DNA of 64,000 nt, from NCBI GenBank assembly GCA_037176725.1, contig JAZBRS010000026.1, positions 148,315,501 through 148,379,500 of the forward strand, in the 5' to 3' direction. Source of the stretch: Posidonia oceanica (Eukaryota > Streptophyta > Magnoliopsida > Alismatales > Posidoniaceae). Position numbers and translations under genes: made by a program. Of the stretch, positions 1 through 11,670 are shown piece by piece. The notes under the pieces are model-generated. The model saw only the letters and a list, made by a program, of their open reading frames with translations, ran no database searches and was not told where the DNA came from. Position 1 is the first letter of the stretch, and each line of letters begins with the position of its first letter.

Positions 1-1
1 G

Positions 2-1316
2 TGGGGCTATGAGAAGGGAATGCCACTTGGGCGTCACGGGCAAGGGATCGCCGAGCTGGTTACTACCGAGGAACGCGGAAAATTCCAAGGCCTGGGATAT
101 GAATGGCAACCCCGCGACGGTGAGTGCCTGGATTCAGTGAGGCGGAAGTTCGTGATCCCTCGAGACCTCGCTAACTTCGTCAGTGCAGGTATTCTCAACC
201 CAAACACGAGCCCAACAACAGCCCAACCGGGACCATGCCAGAGCCCCGCACTACCGACAGAGGAGTGGGTCTGCATAGAGGACTGTTATTCTTATGAAGA
301 GCAACCTGGCACGGTTTTCCCAGCACAGTCCAAGGAAGAAGCTCAGATCAGCCCTGCAATCTCCCAGTTAGTCTGCCTGGCCCTCCCTTGTCCTGATACA
401 ACGGCAGATTCAGCATGGTCTGTGCCAGAAATGATGGTTTCTTCTTCTGCAGCTTCATTAGTGCCTATGACAGCCATTTCAGCAGCTCCAAGATCACGAG
501 CACCTCTACAGGCACCAACCGCTTGTCCACCTGTGGCCACAGCCACACCAACACTGAGGTTACCTTTTCTAGGGGTGCAATCAGTCAGTTCAGGCGACGG
601 CGTGACTCAGCCCGCCTCATCAGTAGCTCCACAAGCAAAGCAGGCGGCACCATCAGCCATACTGCCATCAGCTTCAGCCGATCTAATGTGGTGGAAGACC
701 CCTGCCGCTACTATAGAGAAACAACCACCATCACACACGGCTGCCGATGCTTCATCCCTCAGAACAACCGTCCAGCTCTTGGACCATCAGAAGAGCGCCT
801 TTGCCTCCCCTCCAGCTGCAGCGCTATCCCTGTCAGTGGCATCTCTGACCAGCCTGTTCACCTCTCTGATCCCTCCACTGCTGCAGCCAGTCGTGCCAGG
901 AGGGCAGTCAGCCAACCAGCTAGTAACAGAGCAGGTATCCAGCCCCGTGATATGTTCAGAAGCCAGAGCAGGCCCCGTAGGCGTAGGAATCGTCAAGCAG
1001 GATTCTAAAGAGGTTGCTTGTGCCTATTACGTCGACACACCCTCTGAAGACGAGGAAGGTGCGACTGCAGAAGCCCAGGTGGCTAACAAGCTTGAAGACT
1101 TGGAATTGCTCTTCCAGGAGCAACTCGCGGTGCTTACTGAAGACGCTGCCGAGCAACACACACTGAAGAAAGGGAAAGCTGTGGCCACGGATCCCTCCCG
1201 GCCGCAAGATCGTCCCTCTGTCATGGTCTTGGAAGAAGAACTGGAGGCAGTAACCACTAGACCAGATGAGTTAATCACTTCACAGCCTGAAGATGGGTCT
1301 AGATGGTTCGTGCAGC
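2..1316 (+). pseudogene. Polyprotein fragment: protease-to-RT linker of Element A
   Basis: The frame is open from the window edge (codons reading WGYEKG lead into MPLGRHGQGIAE) to the solo LTR. It aligns with Element B downstream of its protease: shared blocks include PLGRHGQGIAE, IPRDL(A/T)NF, EEWVC(I/V)ED, AYYVD(T/S)PS(E/D)(D/E)EE, an RKGKAV-like segment and RPDELIT. This is the Pro/Ser/Ala-rich spacer between protease and reverse transcriptase and contains no catalytic motif. The codon after the RWFVQ block is split by the solo LTR, which supplies the stop at 1319-1321. The fragment is long and open, but the element lacks RT, so I call it a pseudogene. The assignment rests on within-window homology. 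Confidence 0.8.
1312..1316. repeat. Target-site duplication GCAGC, left copy
   Basis: GCAGC lies immediately before the solo LTR start (TGTGAACG) and recurs at 7903-7907 immediately after its end (GTGTCTACA). A 5-bp duplication is typical for LTR retrotransposon integrase. It fixes the solo LTR boundaries to the base. Confidence 0.9.
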
Positions 1317-4300
1317 TGTGAACGCACCTTTCCCTTCGAGGCTCCGGACCAGAGAGGGTCCGAAAGAGAGAGAGGTTTTCACGAATGGAGCGACGCAGAG
1401 GAGGGAAAAATAAAGGGGAAAAGGGGAGTCACCACCTAGTCTATTCAATCGGGAGACGAGGAAAACCGAGGAGATGCATGAAGAACATGCAAAACTACAT
1501 AAGAAGATGCAGTTCAATGCAAATGCTATGCAAAGGGGATGTCTCGTACCAAGGACGAGGGCAAAAGGGTCATTGCGGGACAGAGAAAGGGTAAGGACTC
1601 CTATTACGCGCGGGGAAGGTGTTAGGCACCCCCGACACGCCCGAGAAGCGGTCTTTCTAGGCTTACGCTCGCTTTTGAAGGGAAATGCATGCTTTGAATG
1701 CCTAAATGCTGTGAATGCCTAATTGGATGCTCAAAGGTGTGCCCTAAGTGTTGGAATGCATGCAAGGAATTAAACGTGCAATCTAAGTGCTCAGCAGCGC
1801 TGTCTGTGTTCCGAACCGGGCGAAACCCAGGTTCATGAGAACTCCAGGCAGTAAGCATCACTGCCCTAAATGCAAATGCAGGCGATAAAGCAAAACAGTG
1901 GTAAAACCATGCAATGCAAAGCGACATGCAAGAGAAAGTGGTGTAAAATGCGTAAAACGATGCGAGAAACGGAAATGGCATGCGAAATGGTGCAAGAAAA
2001 CAAGATCGATGCGCAAAACGATGCAAAAGACGGAGTGAAACGCAAAACGATGCAAGAAAGCAAAGCGGGCACACGAAATAGTGCCAAAACAAGGCGAGCA
2101 CACGAAATGGTGCGAGGAAACAAAGCGGGCATGCGAAACGGTGCCAAAACAAAGCAAGCCCACAAAACGGCGCGAGAAAACAAGGCAAGCACACGAAACG
2201 GTGCCAAAACAGAGCAAGCACGCAAAACGGTGCGAGAAAACAAAACGGGCACGCGAAACGGTGCCAAAACAGAGCAAGCACGCAAAACAGTGCGAGAAAA
2301 CGAAACGGGCACGCGAAACGGTGCCGAAACGGAGCGAGCACACAAAACGGTGCGAGAAACAAAGCAAGCACGCGAAACGGTGCAAAAAACAAGGCATGCA
2401 CGCAAAACGGTGCGAGAAAATGAAACGGGCATGCGCAACAGAGCCAAAACGGAGCGAGCACGCAAAACGATGCGAGAAACAAAGCATGCGCACAAAATGA
2501 TGCAAGACACAAGGCACGCACGCAAAACGGGGCAAGGAAACAAAGCGGGCACGCGAAACGGGGCCAAAACAGAGCGAGCACGCAAAACGATGCGAGAAAA
2601 CAAAACGGACAAGCGAAACGGTGCCAAAACGGAGCGAGCACGCAAAACGATGCGAGAAACAAAGCAGGCACGCGAAATGGTGCCAAAACAGAGCAAGCAC
2701 GCAAAACGGTGCGAGAAACAAAGCAAGCACGCGAAACGGTGCCAAAACAGAGCAAGCACGCAAAACGGTGCAAGAAAACGAAACGGGCACGCGAAATAGT
2801 GCAAGAAACAATGCACGCACGCAAAACGGTGCAAAGAACAAGGGAAACAAACATCAAAAAAGCCACGCAATGCAGGGGTACGACAAGCAGAGACGGAAGC
2901 AAATCCGGGCGAAAAACAAGCGATGCGAAAGTAAGAGCAAACATCAGAAAAGCCACGCAATGCAGGGGTACGACAAGCAAAGGAGAAGATTAGACGGCAT
3001 GACGGGCGTCAACCGAGCAGTTAGGGCTGCCAGCCCGGATGCAAAGGAGAGGTAAGCGGTGCGAGTGCAAGGACAAGGCACCGGAAGGACCACACAATGC
3101 AGGTGTGAAGACCTGCAACGGGGAGAGGAAGCAAGCGGAAGGATCGCCACTATTCTGTGATCGTTTCCCACTAACGTCCCACGATGTGTCTCGCACGCTG
3201 CCCAAAGCTCGCTGTGCAATCGGATCATGGAAAAAGGGGGAAGAAGACCGCAATCAGTAGCGAATCCGAGGGAAAACTTAACCCAAAGCACTAGTGAGTA
3301 CGCGAAGAGGGGAGACAGAATTACTAAACAAAAGGGGGAGGCCCTAATCTACATGCACGGAAAACGAGACGCGAAAACAATGCATGAAATGCAAATGGTG
3401 TGCAAATGTATGCTGTGCAAGGGTTCAGAAGGACTTACCTTGGAGATCTGAGGCCTGATCTGAGAAGTGCTTGGTCCATGCTGAAGAGCGCTCCACCAGG
3501 ATCGTCCAGGTAACTTAGTTGCGAAGATCTGACGGTCGGATCGAAAGATATCCCAGCTTCAAGGCAGAGGGGCCAGAATAGGGGAGAGAAGGGATCTAAG
3601 TGTAAAAAGGGATCCTAGGGGTGTGCAAAAACGAGTCCTCCCATGCAAATGGGAGCTAAATGTGCTCAAAAGTGTCCTAGGAGACTGAGTGCAGTAAAAG
3701 AGGGGTGCTATGTATGCAAAAATGCAAAGGGGAGGACCTATATGCGAATAGGAAGAGTGCAGGGGTTTATGTGCAAATGAACCCTAAATGCGCGCAAAAG
3801 AGTGCAAATGCGTGCAAGGGTGCTAATGCGAGGATGCATGGACTAAATGCAAGGTTAATTAGGACAGGTGTGTGCAAAAATGCAAGAAAAAAGGGGGGTC
3901 TAAGTGCAATTTCAGAAAACTTTAGGGACCTGAATGCAAAAAAAACCAGTAAACGGGCACAAATCCCAAAAGAGGACCTGCAGGGGAGTCTCCTGCAACC
4001 TGGGGAAAGTTCGAACAGAAGGAACAAAGCCAAGAAACAACAGAAAAACCATAAAGGGTGGTCCCAGGGATCTATGCGTAAATTCCAAGAAAACCAAGGC
4101 CAAGTAACAAATCCAGGAAGAAAATAGGCATGTACAGTCACGGTGGTGTTTGAAAACTTGGGTGCAACCTAGACAGGCTCTAGGTTTGAAAGCAAGGCCA
4201 AGGGAAAACCACATGAAAGTAAAACACAATGGGAGGACCCCTGCGCAATAAAACAAAACCGGGGGCTTTCTTGCAAGAAGGAAACACAGACATTCAAAGC

Positions 4301-7300
4301 TCAGAGGGGCCCAAAAGCAAATAAACCAAGATCAAGGGCTCTTTTACATTTTTTAAAGCGAAAAAGGGACCAAGGATGCTTACTGTGTGGACCTAGATGC
4401 ATTAATCTAGACCTAAGGTGATATCATGTAATGCAGTATGATAAAAAGGGAGAAAACAAGTGAGAATAGACTGTGGAGGACCTAAATGCAGGAGTGAGTA
4501 AATGCAAGGGGTTGGATGCAAAAAGCCCACAGACCACAGCATGCCAAGGACCAGACAGTAAATAAACAGAAAAGGGGGACTTTTTATTAATGTCGCATGC
4601 AGTTAACTTAGAATTTAAATGAGATATTGATTGAAATAGGACCAAGCTGCAGATACAGATAGCACAGGGATTAGGCTGCAAAATGCCCAAATGAACACAT
4701 GGTATTTAACATGGCAGTGGACCTAGGTGCAAAAAAGTTAAAGCTCCGGGGGCATACCGCAATATCAGCATGATTTCGTTACTGAAATAAATAAACAAAC
4801 TATACACAAGACAGTAAATAACTAAATGGAGGACCGGTATGTAAATAACATAACCAAAGTACTTTATGTTAATGTAAATAAAAACGAAAGTAAAGAAATA
4901 ATGCTACAGTGTCATGCAAGGAATAAAACGCAGTGCCGAAGTTCTGCGTGCGCCGGCGACGTCGCCGGGGAAGAAACAGAGGTCCGGCGACCTCGGGAGA
5001 GAAGCATAGCCAGTAGAAAGCACCGGCGAAGGGCTTGGAAGCAAGAGGGGGTTCAGGCGAACCCCCGAAGAAAGAGTTCTACCTGTGGGGTCGTCCGGAG
5101 CGAACCGACGACGCAAGGATGATCGGCGTTCTAAGATAGAACCGGGGAGAGCTGTTGAAGCGGCCGCAGAGCTTGGCGACAGGCCTGGCGTGATCGCGGG
5201 ATCAAGGCGGAGCCTCCAGGATGGAATGGGGATGGTTGCGCTGCACCGAGTTCGGAGATGGTTTCAGCACTGGAACCAGTGGGTGCCGAGGGTCGTCTGG
5301 GTACTCCGGAGCTCTGGAAGCGGTAGGGAGGACTGGATTCACTCGAGGGGACTCACAGGAAGCTCTCTGGATGCTCAGGATGGAGTGTGGTGGTCTGGAA
5401 TGGGAGGAATTCCTCTGGTTTTGTTCAGGTCGTTTTTGGGTCCAAGTGAATGTCAGGCCACAGAGGGGATGCCAGGGCAATTGGGGGCTATCGGGCGTGA
5501 GGTGGGGAGTGGCTCGAGGTCTGGGAGGCTGGCAGGGGCTTGAGCAACGAAGTCGTTGCTCAAACCAAAGAAAACTAGCTTGCCCTGGGCTGTGGCAGTC
5601 TCAACGGGTGAGGGGCGAGACCGGACGGTGGTGACGCGGGCTGGAGGGCTTGCTGTGACCGTTGAGAGAGGAGCTAGGATCGAGGTTGGCCACAGAAGTC
5701 GCGGGGACGTCAGGAAGGAGTTAATGAAGTTGGACTGAAATGGAGGGAATGAGCTGGAGGTGGTCTGAAATGAGCTGTGGGTTTGCTGGGGCTTGGGTCC
5801 GGTCTGGGGGGAACTTGGGTTCGAGAGGGTGGTCTGGGTTTGGTCTGAGGGAGAGGAGAGGTGCTGGTTTGCTGGGATTCAGGTTTGGGAAGAGAATTGG
5901 GTTCTGCTGGGTGAGCTTGGTTCTGTAGGTGTTGGGTGCGGCTTCTGGGGAGGTTTCGGTGCCGGTGGGATTGGTTTTGCAGAGGGGAGAATGTGATGTT
6001 GGTCTGGGTTCATGAGGTAAGGGTTTAGGTGTTGGTTTTACTTGGTTTTCTTGGGTGAGTTTGGGATGGATTCTGCAGGTAGTGCGGGCTCGGATGGTTG
6101 CCGGTCTGCAGAAGGTTCAGGTGTTTGAGGAGGGCTTGGTTTTGCTGGTGAGGAGTGGGATTAGGTGAGCCGGATTGGGTTTGGTTTTTGAGTGAATTTA
6201 GGTTCAGGTTTTGCAGAGGAGATGGAGGCAGAGAAGGTGAAAGCCGGCATTTGGGTGTTGGGAGATTGGGCGGGAGAGGGAAGGAGGAAGAAAAATGAAA
6301 AGAAGAAGGAATTTTGGTGGGCTTGGGCCGGACTGGACTCAATAGGAAAAGAAAGAAAAAAGAAAGAAAGGAAGAAAAGAAGAAAGGGAAAGGTAAAAGG
6401 GAAATAAAAAGAGAATAAATAAAAATAAAAATAAAAAAGAAATAGAAGAGAATAGGAAAAGCCTTTTAGGATAGTTGTGTTTTAAGTTAAGACTTTGATT
6501 AAGTTTTTTAATGATTGTTTTTTAATTAGTTATTTAGGATTAAAGCGTTTTAGTTTTAATTAGGGTTTTCTTCCCTTCAAATTGTTTTTGATTTTGTTTA
6601 ATTGTTTGTTAAGTTTTTCAAATTGTTGTTTAATCATGTTTTTCTTGTTAAATATTTGGGATTTTGATTAGGGTTTTTTTTTTTAGGATCGTTTTAGATT
6701 AATTAAGGTGAGTTTTAGCTTTTGATTTTAATCTTTTGAGATATTGTTTAAGCTTCCTTTTAGATTCGATTTTGATTTTTACTTGTTAAATTCTTTTTAA
6801 TATACTTTTTTGTTGAGTTTTTTCCTTGTTAGGTTTTTTTAATCAAGTGTTTTTAGATTTTTGATTGTTTGTTTTTTAATTAAGTTTTCAAATTGTTTCC
6901 TTTTAGGATGGTTAAGTTAAGTTTTTCTTTCTTGATTACTTGCCTTAGCATTTTTAATTGTTTCTTTTCTTTTTAGGAATTATTTTTTTATTGTTTTTAG
7001 TAGGCTTTTTTACTTTTGCTTGTTTTGATCACATTTTGGTTTTTTCCTTGATTTTGCAGCATTTCTTTTTTGTTTGTTTTGCATATTTTAGATTGCATTC
7101 TTGGTTTTTGATTTTAGTTGGGTTTGATTAGGTTTTTGTTTTTAATTGTTTATGTAATGTTTTTAAATTATTTCTTTTAGGATTTTGATTTGTTTTTCTT
7201 TCGTTTTAGAGTTTTAAAGGTTTTTAAGGATTTTTTAGGGATTTAGTAGAAGAGAGGAAAGGAAAAGAAAAAGGAAGAAGAAAGAGGAGAAATGAAGGAG

Positions 7301-7902
7301 TGGAGAAGAAAGAGAGGAGTTGAAAGAAAATAATTTTTAGAAAATCAAGGAAAATGCTAAAAATAAGATAAAAATACAAACAAGATTTAGAAGTGATAGA
7401 TGCTCAAGGTGGGCCCATAGCCAGGCAAGAAGAAGAGGGAGAAGGGAGTGAAAAGAAGGAGGATAATCAGGAGAGAGAGAGAGGAGAGAGAAAAGAATAA
7501 TCTAGGAGAGAGAAAAGGATAATTTGGATAAATGAAGGGATTAGAGGCTTAGGAAAGAGGTGAAATTTAGTGAGTGTGTGGCCTAGGGTTCCTAGTGTTG
7601 GACCTAAGGTCTGGGTCAAGATTTGGGAAGGTTTTGGAAAGGTTTTGAGGTGTAGAAAGAGGGTAGTTTTACCTAAGTTTCCTAGGGTTTTGGGAGTGGT
7701 TTGGGTTTGGATATTTGGGGGTTCTTTGGTAGGGTTTAAGGAGGGTTTGGGTTTGGTTTGAAGGTTTGGTTTCAGGAAATGATAATGGTTTTGGAATGGG
7801 AGAAGATCTAGGGTTGAAGGGGGGTGAGCTACCAGACTCCAGAACCAGTTCCAGAGTGCTCCCAGAGTGCTAAGACCCCTTGGTTAGAATGGGGTGTCTA
7901 CA
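1317..7902 (-). mobile_element. Solo LTR of family A, antisense, 6586 bp
   Basis: Read on the minus strand it starts TGTAGACACCCC and ends TTCACA, the same termini as the 3' LTR of Element A (13013-19113), with homology in the same order throughout. It is flanked by GCAGC on both sides and carries no internal region, so it is a solo LTR left by LTR-LTR recombination of an inserted relative. It interrupts the linker coding region of Element A. From its 5' end (7902 downward) come a unique segment, a CT/AT-rich tract of about 1.4 kb, a GC-rich segment near 4900-5700, a segment of recurring short motifs ending in TGCAAA, a 60-bp tandem array, and a conserved 3' end. It is longer than the 13013 copy mainly because the tandem array is expanded. 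Confidence 0.93.
1935..2850. repeat. 60-bp tandem array (dimer of 30-bp units) inside solo LTR
   Basis: Consecutive 60-bp intervals from about 2041 to 2680 are near copies in perfect phase. Each holds two related 30-bp halves built around CGCAAAACGGTGCGAGAAAA and CGCGAAACGGTGCCAAAAC. Because 30 and 60 are multiples of three and the unit lacks stops, several frames on both strands stay open and give spurious ORFs of 300-450 codons. The same array is shorter in the 13013 LTR (about 18110-18490) and in the B LTRs. Confidence 0.9.
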
Positions 7903-7907
7903 GCAGC
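7903..7907. repeat. Target-site duplication GCAGC, right copy
   Basis: This matches 1312-1316. The Element A linker resumes directly after it. Confidence 0.9.
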
Positions 7908-8460
7908 ACATGTCCTGCACAAGTGGCACGGCTGGCGACAGTACACAGGTTCGTCACCTAGAAAACAGTTGTCCATCTCTGCACTCTCCTCAAGCACACC
8001 TGAAAACGTGGAGCATGAGACAGTACAGGCAGCAGCAGTAGCAGACAGTGTAGTCCCAGTATTCCAGGCAATCCCAGCAGTGACAGTGGTGCCAGAGCAG
8101 TCAGAACAGAGCAGCCAGATCAGTCAGCGGGACCAGGGGCCACTAAAGCAGGCGTCACCCACCTAGCCCACAAAAATGCTCGGGTGAGCGTGACTATCCT
8201 AAGGCGTCATCCGGATCAAGAGGCGGAACCTGTTCACTCCTTCGACATTACAGATCCTACATTTGAGAAGGAGATCCTCTCAGAACTTATTGCATGTGAG
8301 GAGGAGGGGGATTTAGGTGTAGATGAGAATGATGAATCGTCACCTGAGTTCTAGCCTTATGATGACGACCCGGAAGGGCCCAACCTCCACATCGAGGAAG
8401 AGACGGAGGTTATCAATGTTGGCACAGCTGAAGATATTAGGGAGGTTCGCATCAGCGCCC
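7908..8460 (+). pseudogene. Polyprotein fragment upstream of RT, Element A, frame-disrupted
   Basis: This continues the linker after the solo LTR. From about 8175 it matches Element B upstream of RT: RVSVTIL(K/R)RH, HSFDIT, FEKEILSELIA, DESxPEF, DDDPEGPNLH(V/I)EEETEV and REVRISA. The reading frame changes between 7910 and 8175, and a TAG at 8353-8355 interrupts PEF-PYDDD where B has an Arg codon. Homology stops near 8460, just before the RT domain would begin, which marks the left edge of the pol deletion. It is non-functional. Confidence 0.8.
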
Positions 8461-9825
8461 CCATCATCATAAGGCAAAGACAGGAACTAACCCTGGAGAT
8501 AGAGTGTGTACTATGACCCCGTCCCTCCAATTTGCCTTGGGGAGGATCCACATCCACACCTATAAATCCACAAGTCATACAAGGCCTAGCCCCTCTTTTC
8601 TCAAAATCGGGCACCCATTACCTCTGAGTTAGGGACGGCGGAAGCCTGCAAAAAAAAAAAGAAAAAGCAAAAGAAAGAAAGGGAACAAGAAAGAAAAGAC
8701 AAAAACAAAAAAAAGGAAGAAGCAACAACAAACAAAAAAGGGAGGGGCTAAAACAAAATTCAGCCCCGGGAACGAAGGCAGGCAGCATGATTCTGCCCCT
8801 TAGAGAGGAACCAAATTTGCGCCTGGGAAATACATAGATCCTATGTAGCCCAACCATTCATCCTAGCCATCACCAAACACCCATCTTCCCCCCCAGGCCA
8901 GGGATAGGGAAAGTACTACACACCCAAAAAAAAAAAGGGGGGGGAGACAAGGAAAAAATGAAAAGAGTAGGTGTAGCTCCTTGAGAGTTTGGCATGGAGC
9001 CTGTCCTCACTACACCACCATCCAAGCACCCATAACACCCTTTCCAGAGTGCCACTAACAGTTAGGAACCCGAGTAGAGTCTGGTGAGTCAGAGACCGCT
9101 CCTTCCTTTGCAGCAGGCATCAAGTACTCTGTATACTAAGGGCGATAGATTTAGTATAGAGCATGCATGCATCTATTTGCTATCAAATCATCCCCACCCC
9201 CTTTCCTCCCACTCTGCAAGGCTCGGCTCAGTGTTGGGACAGTACTTCTGCCAAGGCAGGCTGACCGCCTCCAAGCCTCAGATCAACCAATCACCGCTGG
9301 TCCAGCAGCTCAGCGAAAGCATCCGCAGCTAGGGACAGGGTGATCACTCCAGAGGCAGCAGGACAACCTTGGCACCCCCTGGGACCCCCTCTTGGGCCGT
9401 CGGGTCTGCGCAAGCAGGCGCCACCCCTAATCCCTGTGTGATTTCGCTCCAGACAGACGAAATCTCTTTTCCGTTTGTCCCCTTTGCTCTGTACAGGACA
9501 AGGACAAGCGTGCCTCCTTTGTAACTTCATTCTAGGCAAACGAAGCCCCCTTCCCTTGTCTCCTTGCTCCGCACGGATGAGGACAAGGATGCCCTTTATT
9601 TGGCTCCGCCTTGTACAGGTGATGCCCCTTTTGCTTAGCTGAATGTGCTTGAATTCTGTGGTCTGATTGCTAGCTATAGCGTTTGAATTGCTTTATCAGC
9701 TTTATATGCACATATGCTTCTCTGTCTGCCAGTGTTATGCACCTATACATGTTCCAAATTGATGAAACAGTTTTGGCTACAGGTACTTGAAGATTTCACA
9801 CCAGCTGTCTGCACCCTCGCCTGTC
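8461..9825 (+). other. Element A region between the deleted pol and ORF3
   Basis: There is no credible coding frame. 8461-8630 is not matched elsewhere in the window. From about 8640 an A-rich stretch (8650-8760) and later text (short G and A runs near 8925-8950; the segment around 8960-9115) align with the minus strand of Element B at about 34840-34370, so the deletion removed the equivalent of roughly 38600-34850 in B. 9180-9825 leads into ORF3. A CAG preceded by a T-rich stretch just before GTACTT at 9782 has a similarly placed counterpart in B and could be a 3' splice site, which is only inference. Confidence 0.6.
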
Positions 9826-11027
9826 ATGGGTTTCCCCACCTTATTGACCCCAACACACTGCTCTGAGACCCTCTGAGGATGGATCGCCATGCTCACTGAA
9901 GCTGATCGTGAAAGACTGAGCCTGTGGGGCATCCCACCCAGACTTTTGAAAGCTGCTGATGTGGAGGTTAGCCGACACCTTTTGTGTGCTGCTGCAAGGT
10001 TCTGGAAACCAGCGCACCACGTCTTCCGCTTTGGAAGGACGGAGCTGACACTTACACTGGAAGAGGTGCGCCGAATCTACGGCTTCTCCACGCTCATGGG
10101 ACCTGCTGTGTTCATGAGGCGTTCTGGCTATGTTACCGTCCTGAGGCAGCTTACGGGGCTCTCTGCACAAATATGCGAGAAAAGACTGGTCTGCATCGAC
10201 AGACCCGCGCCTGCCCTCCGCCTGAACTATTTTGAAGAAGTCTCCAAGAAGCACACTGAACTAGGAGATGAACTGTGGCTTCGCGGCTTTATCACCCGTT
10301 TCCTGGGCGAGCTAATTTCAGTCATGGCCGGATGACTGTAGCTATTGAAGTTGCGGAGATTGCCCTTGCTGTGGTGACCCGCCAAATCGACCTGGCGCCT
10401 GTCGTCTTGGCTGAGACGTACTGCGGACTGGACCGTATTTCGCACCGCTGCCGCCACTTTCATGGCTGCGAGGCCCTGGTACAAGTGTGGTTAGCTGGAC
10501 ACCTGGAGGTAGACATCCTGTGCCCCCAGAAGCATGCATTTGAGACGTACTGCAGCAGCGGCCACGCCAAAACCGTCAAAACTGTCCGCGAGGAGTACGA
10601 AAGGTTGGAATAGCTGACTGATGATACAATAACCTGGCATATCATTCTATCTGCAGTAGAGCCCTTCACTGTCTTCTTCGGCGCCCGCGACATGCGTCTG
10701 GTCGTTCTGTCGGGGTTCACTTAAAGCGTAGAGTACCACCCCATCTAGGTTATGCGGCAATTTGGTCTCCGCCAAGGGGCATTTGTTGACAGCACTACGC
10801 CAAAACTAGTCCAGCCCTATCCCTTCAGCACAGTTGCACCCACAACGGAGTTAGCAGACCTCCTGCGCCATGGCATAAAGTCCACAGACATTGCAGCAGC
10901 AAAGGGCTCAGGATGTACTCCTGAGTATCTAACTGAAGTGCAGGGGCTCTGGCCCATTAATGAGATCCTGCCTGGCGCACCTCTCTTCCCTGACACTAGG
11001 AAGTCAAAGAAAGCCCGTACTGACTAG
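9826..11027 (+). pseudogene. ORF3 of Element A: plant mobile domain (PMD/DUF7745)-like protein, broken
   Basis: The start is chosen at the ATG of MGFPTLLTP, conserved in Element B. The predicted product would be about 400 residues. Conserved blocks shared with B are LWGIP, LLKAADVEVSRHLLCAAARFWKPAHHVF, LTLEEVRRI, ELGDELWLRGF, TVAIEV, DLAPVVLAETY, GLDRISHRCRHFHGC, EPFTVFF, ARDMRL and VMRQFG. The FWxP...F...TLEEV pattern and the C-terminal VMRQFG resemble the plant mobile domain of MAIN/MAIL1-like proteins and the related DUF7745 group, from recall of the families. Damage: TGA at 9874-9876 where B has CGA, a 1-bp loss near 10316-10322, and further stops at 10611, 10722 and 10746. It is non-functional as it stands. 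Confidence 0.75.
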
Positions 11028-11670
11028 GGCCTCCGCATCTGCTTATCTCTTTTTGAGTCTTGTTGTACTCTGTTCTGCCTGCTATAGGTATGTAACCAAG
11101 ACTTTGTTAATGCAAGGGTGTTTTGTACCATGTGCTTGTGTGTTTGGCTTGGCTTCCATAACATGATACATGCATGGTCTTATAATCATATCTTCAGCAC
11201 ATTCCCTCAGCCCGCCAGAGTCATGAGAAGGGCACTATCAGAACCTAACAGCTCAGAAGCAAGTACCAATGCTCTCAGCACCAAGGGAAACTACAAGGAG
11301 GCCCCGCGTTCCACTTGGATGCTAGAATCTCTGCAAACCAGCACCGTCAACACAGGCAAGAGCCGCCAAGTGCTCCCGGTTGGGCATCCGCCGGGCTGAT
11401 ACCCCTAACTATCCGGCGATGAGTCCGTCAACTCACCATCGAGCTGGTAGCCCTAACTACTCGTTTGACAAGCACGTCAGCTTAGTCTATCGCTTTTTCG
11501 ATGCCACGGGCGCTTCGACTGTCCCCTGGTATCCTCCCTGATACTAGGGGCATCTTTTTCCGCTGCCCCATGGTATCACATCTCTAGCTGCATCTAGGCT
11601 GGCATGCCTAACTGTCGCGGGCCCTTCCGTTTCTTTGCTCCGTTTTCAGGTCTTGGTGCCCCTGAACTCT
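11028..11670 (+). other. Element A 3' untranslated region before the hairpin array
   Basis: There is no supported coding sequence. From about 11395 the text contains motifs such as GATGAGT-CCGTCA-ACTCACC. These correspond on the opposite strand to the 82-bp repeats of Element B (32075-32345). Confidence 0.55.

Noticed and set aside
415..1008. 197-codon ORF in another frame of Element A
   Set aside because: It is a shadow of the linker frame at 2-1316, which has homology support from Element B.
1622..2980. 452-codon minus-strand ORF, with further ORFs of 364, 330 and 309 codons over the same bases
   Set aside because: They coincide with the 60-bp tandem array, occur in several frames on both strands, and consist of repeated short peptides. 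The open frames follow from a stop-free unit whose length is a multiple of three.
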